This document shows positions 14,667 to 18,488 of a stretch of DNA of 18,488 nucleotides, piece after piece (within the stretch, counting starts at the first letter, position 1; every line of letters starts with the position of its first letter). The position numbers and the translations under genes are program-made. The notes beneath the pieces were generated by a model. That model saw only the letters and a program-made list of their open reading frames with translations, was not told the DNA's origin and made no database searches. This DNA comes from Oscillospiraceae bacterium (GTDB taxonomy: Bacteria; Bacillota; Clostridia; Oscillospirales; JAKOTC01): assembly GCA_035353335.1 (NCBI GenBank), contig DAOPZJ010000047.1, forward strand, positions 2,832 to 21,319. The letters are read 5' to 3'.

Positions 14667-16310
14667 TCAAGAAATAAAGCGTTTGACCACAGCTTTCGCG
14701 TGGCTGGATTCGGCGGGCGGCGCCGGGATGATTTTATAGAGCGGCCTGTCGCCGTCGGTTTGAGCGGTCAGCGTGACAAGCGGACTTCCTCCCGCTTGAT
14801 TGATGATGTCAAGGGTTTTCGCAAGCCCCAGCAGATGGGTGACGACAAAGCCGCTTGCCCCGGCCTCTTTGAGCATACAGAGCGCCTCGGCCAGAATGCG
14901 TTCGCCGTCCCGGCTCGACGTGCCGGTCAGCGGTTCGTTGAAACAGATGAAAACATTTCCCGTCTGTGCGGCAAAAAGACCGTCGGCCAGCTTTTTGAGT
15001 TCTTCGCCGAGCCGTCCGATGCCGATCAGCCCTTGTTCTTCGCCCGCGAACACCGAGACGATGCCCGAAAACACGCCGAGTTCGGCATCAACAGCCGGAA
15101 CCGGGAAACCGAGCTGGAATAAAATCTGACATAACGTCACCGAAGTCACAAACGCGGTCTTTCCGCCGCGGTTCGCGCCGGTCACCACGGCAATCTCTTT
15201 GTTTACGCAGACACTGTTTTCGATGGTTTCGCCGATGCCCTCATTTTGGGCGACATAGGGGTCAATCAGCCCCGTGATGCTGATTTCGCCGACCTTTCCG
15301 AACGCGGGAATGCAATAGGGAATTTCTTTTTCATGCCAGTAAAGCGCGGTTTTCGCGGCGCACAAATACGGGACGAATTCGGTCACGAGCGGTTCGAGTT
15401 CGGCAGCAAGGGTCATGACAAAATATTTGATGCGGCCGGGCGCGTCGAAAACCGTATAACCTTCCATCAATTCACATCCGACCACCTTCAGCAAAAAAGC
15501 GTCCCCGAATTTGTTTTCATCGGCATAATTCGATATATCGGCATCCATCGTATGTGCGGCATTGTCAATTTTCATCCTCTCCGCCAAACCGTCTTTCCCG
15601 AATGTCTGCACATCGTTCAGGGGGGTTCCGGGATGAAACGGATGTCCGTTGCCGTCGGATAAAAAAGGCGCGAGCTGTCCGGACCTGGCGGCGGTCATGG
15701 TCCCCTGTATCCGGTCGATCAGCGGTATTTTTATCGGCTCTGTCCGGTAAGCCGTATTTTTTCTCGAATATTCCTGCTCCCGCATGGCGAGCAGTTTGTA
15801 TTTTACCGGCCATAAAACGTCGTCGAAATTAAAACCGAAATCGCAGGCATGCATCACAATTTCCGGAACAAACGCCTGTTCCCAGGCGGCGATCATTTTT
15901 TGAGCGCTGTGTCTTTGCGCGATCTCCCGGACGCTATCCCTGAAACCGTTCAGCCAGGGATATTGTTTTGCATATTCGGCGGTTTTTAAAAAGCGGTCAA
16001 CCAATCCCACCACACCGTCGGCATCGTTGAAGCACTCGAGATTGAGCCGGAAATCGCCGAGATCGTGATTCGGCAACTCGTCAAACGAAGACTTGAACTG
16101 CATGACCGCATCCGAGATAAAACAAAGATCCTCAAAAAGCATCGGATTGCCGAGCAAGTCGCGCAGGATGTTTTGTCGGCGTCCGATCTCGGCGGGATCG
16201 TCGGTCAGCCGCGAAAACAGCTTTTCGGGTTCGAAAAACTGCTCGTAACCGGGACAGATGTTTTTAAAATAAGAGGATTTGAAGATGTTTTCGTCCGTCA
16301 AAATCCGCAT
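14667..16310 (-). CDS. MutS-like ATPase, first gene of the triad
   Basis: This 547-residue protein heads the operon. After a short N-terminus, a helical lever/core-like region begins with the RRQNILRDLLGNP segment (about 44-56). The C-terminal ATPase has Walker A GANRGGKT at 378-385, a signature region GIGRLGEELKKLA near 430-442, Walker B end FICFNEPLTGTS with Asn458-Glu459, and a His switch in VTHLL at His492. No mismatch-recognition, connector, Smr or KOW domain is seen. It is close to the third gene of the triad in the ATPase and in the tail (LYKIIPAPPAESSHAK). The ATG at 16310 follows a GAGG site. A promoter at 16382-16411 is divergent from the aldolase gene. Its function is not known; DNA-structure binding is expected from the fold only. 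Confidence 0.88.
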   Translation of the reverse strand: MRILTDENIFKSSYFKNICPGYEQFFEPEKLFSRLTDDPAEIGRRQNILRDLLGNPMLFEDLCFISDAVMQFKSSFDELPNHDLGDFRLNLECFNDADGVVGLVDRFLKTAEYAKQYPWLNGFRDSVREIAQRHSAQKMIAAWEQAFVPEIVMHACDFGFNFDDVLWPVKYKLLAMREQEYSRKNTAYRTEPIKIPLIDRIQGTMTAARSGQLAPFLSDGNGHPFHPGTPLNDVQTFGKDGLAERMKIDNAAHTMDADISNYADENKFGDAFLLKVVGCELMEGYTVFDAPGRIKYFVMTLAAELEPLVTEFVPYLCAAKTALYWHEKEIPYCIPAFGKVGEISITGLIDPYVAQNEGIGETIENSVCVNKEIAVVTGANRGGKTAFVTSVTLCQILFQLGFPVPAVDAELGVFSGIVSVFAGEEQGLIGIGRLGEELKKLADGLFAAQTGNVFICFNEPLTGTSSRDGERILAEALCMLKEAGASGFVVTHLLGLAKTLDIINQAGGSPLVTLTAQTDGDRPLYKIIPAPPAESSHAKAVVKRFIS

Positions 16311-16381
16311 TTTACTACCTCACCGTGCTGTTTCCCAAATAATACCTCTGATTTGTGAGAAATCTGTGAATCGCTGATGTC

Positions 16382-16411
16382 ATTATATACTTGAATTTGT
16401 TTGAATTCCAA
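16382..16411 (-). promoter_or_regulatory. Sigma-A promoter for the MutS-like triad
   Basis: TTGGAA (16406-16411) and consensus TATAAT (16382-16387) with an 18-base spacer on the minus strand. Transcription would start near 16374, about 65 nt before the first start codon. Confidence 0.65.
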
Positions 16412-16502
16412 TCGGTGCGCAAACGGTTGAATTCCCGGCGTGAGGGGTAAAAACAACCACATTCAAGCGTTGCCGGCGGGGATATTTCGTGACTTCTCAC
16501 GA

Positions 16503-16531
16503 TTGAAAAAGAGGTCTTTGAACGCTATAAT
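16503..16531 (+). promoter_or_regulatory. Sigma-A promoter for the aldolase-like gene
   Basis: TTGAAA (16503-16508), a 17-base spacer and consensus TATAAT (16526-16531). The start near 16538 gives a leader of about 55 nt. A TTTCGC/GCGAAA stem in that leader reaches the edge of the ribosome-binding site. Confidence 0.75.
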
Positions 16532-16585
16532 GGAATCAGCGCGGAGATCATTTTCGCGCCTTGTCTTTTCGGCGAAAGGAGTCAA

Positions 16586-16603
16586 ATGACTTATGAAGAT
16601 TGA
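16586..16603 (+). other. Five-codon mini-ORF overlapping the aldolase start codon
   Basis: ATG at 16586 opens Met-Thr-Tyr-Glu-Asp and then TGA, overlapping the ATG at 16593 in another frame. The AAAGGAG site is 4 bases from the first ATG and 11 from the second, so ribosomes might use either. Coupled initiation is possible but unproven. Confidence 0.3.
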
Positions 16604-17885
16604 ATATATGCATCCCGCGGATCAACTCGTGATGTTCATGAGCCGCATTTATGAGCGCGGCCTGACCACGACTTCGGGCGGAAACCTGTCGATCCGCGAT
16701 GAAAACGGCGACATCTGGATCACGCCCGCGGGAATCGATAAAGGGACTCTGACCCGTTCCGACATCATCTGCGTCAAACCCGACGGAAATTGCGTCGGCC
16801 CGCATAAGCCCTCGTCGGAACTGCCGTTTCATGCGTCGGTCTATAAAAAACGCCCCGACCTCAACGCGGTGCTGCACGCCCATCCGCCGGGTCTGGTGGC
16901 TTTTTCAATCGTCCGAAAATTGCCCGATCTCTTTCTGATCCCATCGGTCAGCAAGGCCTGCGGACAAATCGCGATGGCGGAATATGCTTTGCCCGGGAGC
17001 GCGGAACTGGGTGAAAACATCGCCAAAGAATTTTCAGACGGAACCGACATCGTCCTGCTCGAAAACCACGGCGTCGTCATCGGCGCGAAAGACCTGTTTG
17101 AAGCGTTCATGAAATTCGAGACCCTCGAATACAGCGCGAATCTGGAGATTTTGGCAAACAAGATCGGCAAGCCCCGGTCGCTGACGCCCGAAGATATCGC
17201 CATTACCAATACAAAGATCCACGAGACCATGGACGATTTTATCCCCCATACTCACGCACCCGAAGAACAAGCCGCCCGCCGCGATATGATCACGCTGATC
17301 AAGCGCTCTTATCGGCAGGGGCTGTTCAGCGCCACTCACGGGACCTATTCGGTGCGGCTTTCGGACGGCTCGTTCATCATCACGCCGTTCGGGCGCGACC
17401 GGGCTTATCTGCAGGAAGAAGACCTTGTGCGCATCAAAAACGGCATGAAGGAGCAGGGGAAAACCCCGTCCAGAGCCGTCAAATTCCACGAGCAGGTCTA
17501 TTTGAACAACCCCGGCATCAACGCCGTGCTGCTTGCGCACCCCATGCATGTGATGGCCTTTGCCGTGACCGACGCCAAGCTCGACCCGCGCACGATCCCC
17601 GAGAGCTATATTTTATTGCGCGAAATCGCAAAAGAACCCTATGAGAGCATTTTCGGCAAGCCCGAAGAGACCTCTAAGAAATTCAATAACCGCGTTCCGG
17701 CGCTGATCTTCCAAAACGACTGTGTCGTCGTGACCGGCGCGACCCTGCTGCAGGCCTTCGACCGCCTCGAAGTCGCCGAGACCACCGCTGCCTCGGTCAT
17801 CGCCTCGAAGGAAGTCGGCAAGATCGTCCACATCACCGAAAAAGAAGTCGAAGACCTCAAGACGGCGTTCCATCTGTGCGATTAA
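16593..17885 (+). CDS. Tandem class II aldolase/adducin-domain protein with a degenerate second domain
   Basis: This 430-residue cytoplasmic protein is made of two class II aldolase/adducin domains. Domain 1 (about 5-210) keeps the family active site: the SGGN phosphate loop at 28-31, catalytic Glu76, zinc ligands His95 and His97 (HAHP), and His159 (ENHG). It could act as an aldolase or epimerase on a sugar phosphate such as fuculose- or ribulose-phosphate. Domain 2 (about 225-430) aligns with it, but Ala295 replaces Glu76, Leu314 replaces His95 and Asp376 replaces His159; only His316 remains. It is therefore probably a structural or regulatory pseudo-domain. Length is about twice that of a single-domain class II aldolase. 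It is divergent from the MutS-like triad with a separate promoter. The exact substrate is unknown. Confidence 0.9.
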   Translation: MKIEYMHPADQLVMFMSRIYERGLTTTSGGNLSIRDENGDIWITPAGIDKGTLTRSDIICVKPDGNCVGPHKPSSELPFHASVYKKRPDLNAVLHAHPPGLVAFSIVRKLPDLFLIPSVSKACGQIAMAEYALPGSAELGENIAKEFSDGTDIVLLENHGVVIGAKDLFEAFMKFETLEYSANLEILANKIGKPRSLTPEDIAITNTKIHETMDDFIPHTHAPEEQAARRDMITLIKRSYRQGLFSATHGTYSVRLSDGSFIITPFGRDRAYLQEEDLVRIKNGMKEQGKTPSRAVKFHEQVYLNNPGINAVLLAHPMHVMAFAVTDAKLDPRTIPESYILLREIAKEPYESIFGKPEETSKKFNNRVPALIFQNDCVVVTGATLLQAFDRLEVAETTAASVIASKEVGKIVHITEKEVEDLKTAFHLCD

Positions 17886-17942
17886 AATAAGAGGTAAAAA
17901 GAACAATCATCGGTTACAATTTGATTACCGTTTCATTTTTTA

Positions 17943-17966
17943 CGGGGCGTTAGAAATAACGCCCCG
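17943..17966. repeat. Perfect 10-bp stem with GAAA loop after the aldolase gene
   Basis: CGGGGCGTTA (17943-17952) and its exact complement (17957-17966) enclose GAAA, a GNRA-type tetraloop. There is no T-run on the 3' side, so it is a weak terminator at best. It may protect the aldolase mRNA 3' end. Confidence 0.55.
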
Positions 17967-18070
17967 CAAATATTCGTTCTATGCAGTTCAATCCGATGAT
18001 TTGGTAAAAATATATCAAGACCGTCGGCAAAATGATCTAGAACGGTAGAATTTGTTAGGTGAATCCCACC

Positions 18071-18107
18071 ACCGTTGCGACGGTCCCCCTCCCTTTAACA
18101 AGGGAGG
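18071..18107. repeat. Two adjacent C/G-rich hairpins
   Basis: A 5-bp stem ACCGT/ACGGT (18071-18084) is followed by an 8-bp stem CCTCCCTT/AAGGGAGG (18088-18107). They lie just past the stop of the minus-strand gene at 18119. No T-run follows on either strand. The look is that of a dispersed palindromic repeat, but only one copy is in the window. Confidence 0.45.
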
Positions 18108-18118
18108 CGAGGGGTGAG

Positions 18119-18488
18119 TTACCCGTAGTAATACGCGGTTTTCTTGCCGATGGCGGCGTTCATCTCGTCGAGCATTTGGTTGCCGCCGAGGGCGAGCATG
18201 GCCGCTTTGTATTCATCCACAAGCTGCTGCACCGTTTTATCGAATTTAAATGTGGGTTCAATTGCGTGTAAAATAATATCTACATAATATCTGGTGGCAA
18301 CTTCATTCCAATTTGCGTCGTAAGCTGCCGATTGGATTACTTGATACTCCTGTGGGATTTTGACGAGCGACCCGTTTTCCAGTGAATCGCTGAACATCTT
18401 CAAACGCGCTTTATTTTTGGCGTCGGCGTCGGTGCCGATATCGGTGCCGACGCCGACGCCAAAAATAAAGCGCGTTTGAAGATGTTCA
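18119..18488 (-). CDS. C-terminal fragment of a probable ABC-transporter solute-binding protein
   Basis: The frame is open from the window edge to a TAA at 18119. The last 95 or so residues (from LKMFSDSLENGS) resemble the C-terminus of large extracellular sugar/oligosaccharide-binding lipoproteins. They show a long amphipathic segment with FDKTVQQLVDEYKAAMLALGG followed by a short tail, as in the family-1/LplA-type proteins of Firmicutes, where the terminal helix reads roughly FDKFVEEWKKLGG. The signal peptide and most of the protein lie beyond the window. Codons beyond about 18440 belong to a foldback palindrome and should not be trusted as protein. The assignment rests on the C-terminal pattern alone, so it is tentative. 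Confidence 0.5.
   Translation of the reverse strand, partial: EHLQTRFIFGVGVGTDIGTDADAKNKARLKMFSDSLENGSLVKIPQEYQVIQSAAYDANWNEVATRYYVDIILHAIEPTFKFDKTVQQLVDEYKAAMLALGGNQMLDEMNAAIGKKTAYYYG
18391..18488. repeat. Near-perfect 98-bp foldback palindrome at the window end
   Basis: Bases 18391-18432 are exactly the reverse complement of 18447-18488. The 14-base centre is itself nearly palindromic and contains two direct copies of CGGTGCCGA. The right arm reaches the last base, so the palindrome probably continues. It is most easily read as a template-switch or assembly foldback inside the solute-binding-protein gene. Confidence 0.9.

Noticed and set aside
11522..16310. The MutS-like genes as the canonical mismatch-repair system
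   Set aside because: All three lack the mismatch-recognition and connector domains, no mutL is adjacent, and the ATPase motifs differ from housekeeping MutS.
1..18488. CRISPR arrays, insertion sequences, phage or integrase genes
   Set aside because: I found no regularly spaced repeats, no transposase, integrase or phage structural protein, and no attachment-site duplication at the tRNA-Gly gene.

Overview
The window looks like chromosomal DNA from an uncultured low-GC-lineage Gram-positive bacterium, most likely a Clostridia member of intermediate GC content. The reasons are strong GGAGG-type ribosome-binding sites, sigma-A promoters with 17-18 base spacers, an ECF transporter S component, a CsoR-family regulator, an XRE regulator with its small partner, and a FusA2-type EF-G paralogue. 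This is inferred from gene content; no 16S or marker phylogeny is available. Nearly all genes lie on the minus strand. The exceptions are the CsoR-family gene, a class II aldolase gene and a candidate small RNA.

Layout. 1-1785: an RhlE-like DEAD-box RNA helicase with a long leader. 1786-3449: an ECF S component and a methyltransferase (minus strand), divergent from a CsoR-family regulator (plus strand). A C-tract/G-tract palindrome sits between the two promoters. 3471-6040: a minus-strand run of a PlsC-like acyltransferase with a zinc ribbon, a TIM-barrel sugar-phosphate isomerase/epimerase, and a GNAT acetyltransferase broken by one in-frame TAA. 6291-6434: tRNA-Gly(CCC) with its own promoter and terminator. 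About 6525-6604: a candidate three-hairpin small RNA with a UCCUCC loop. 6619-8874: an EF-G paralogue behind a leader with tandem terminator-like hairpins. 8906-10539: a DUF3810-type membrane zinc peptidase-like protein and a zinc-ribbon protein. 10661-11525: an XRE regulator and a small partner sharing a C-terminal motif.

11522-16310 is the most unusual block: three consecutive, co-directional MutS-like ATPase genes behind one promoter. All three lack the MutS mismatch-recognition and connector domains. All carry Asn-Glu in place of the Walker B Asp-Glu. The first and third are sister paralogues and the middle one is divergent. They could form a hetero-oligomeric ATPase; the function is unknown. 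Divergent from them is a tandem-domain class II aldolase/adducin protein whose second domain has lost its metal ligands.

The right edge holds the C-terminal part of a probable ABC-transporter solute-binding protein. It then runs into a near-perfect foldback palindrome that reaches the last base, which looks like a contig-end artefact. The left edge has a short direct repeat over the helicase stop codon. Promoter, operator, terminator and small-RNA calls are motif readings by eye, without experimental support.
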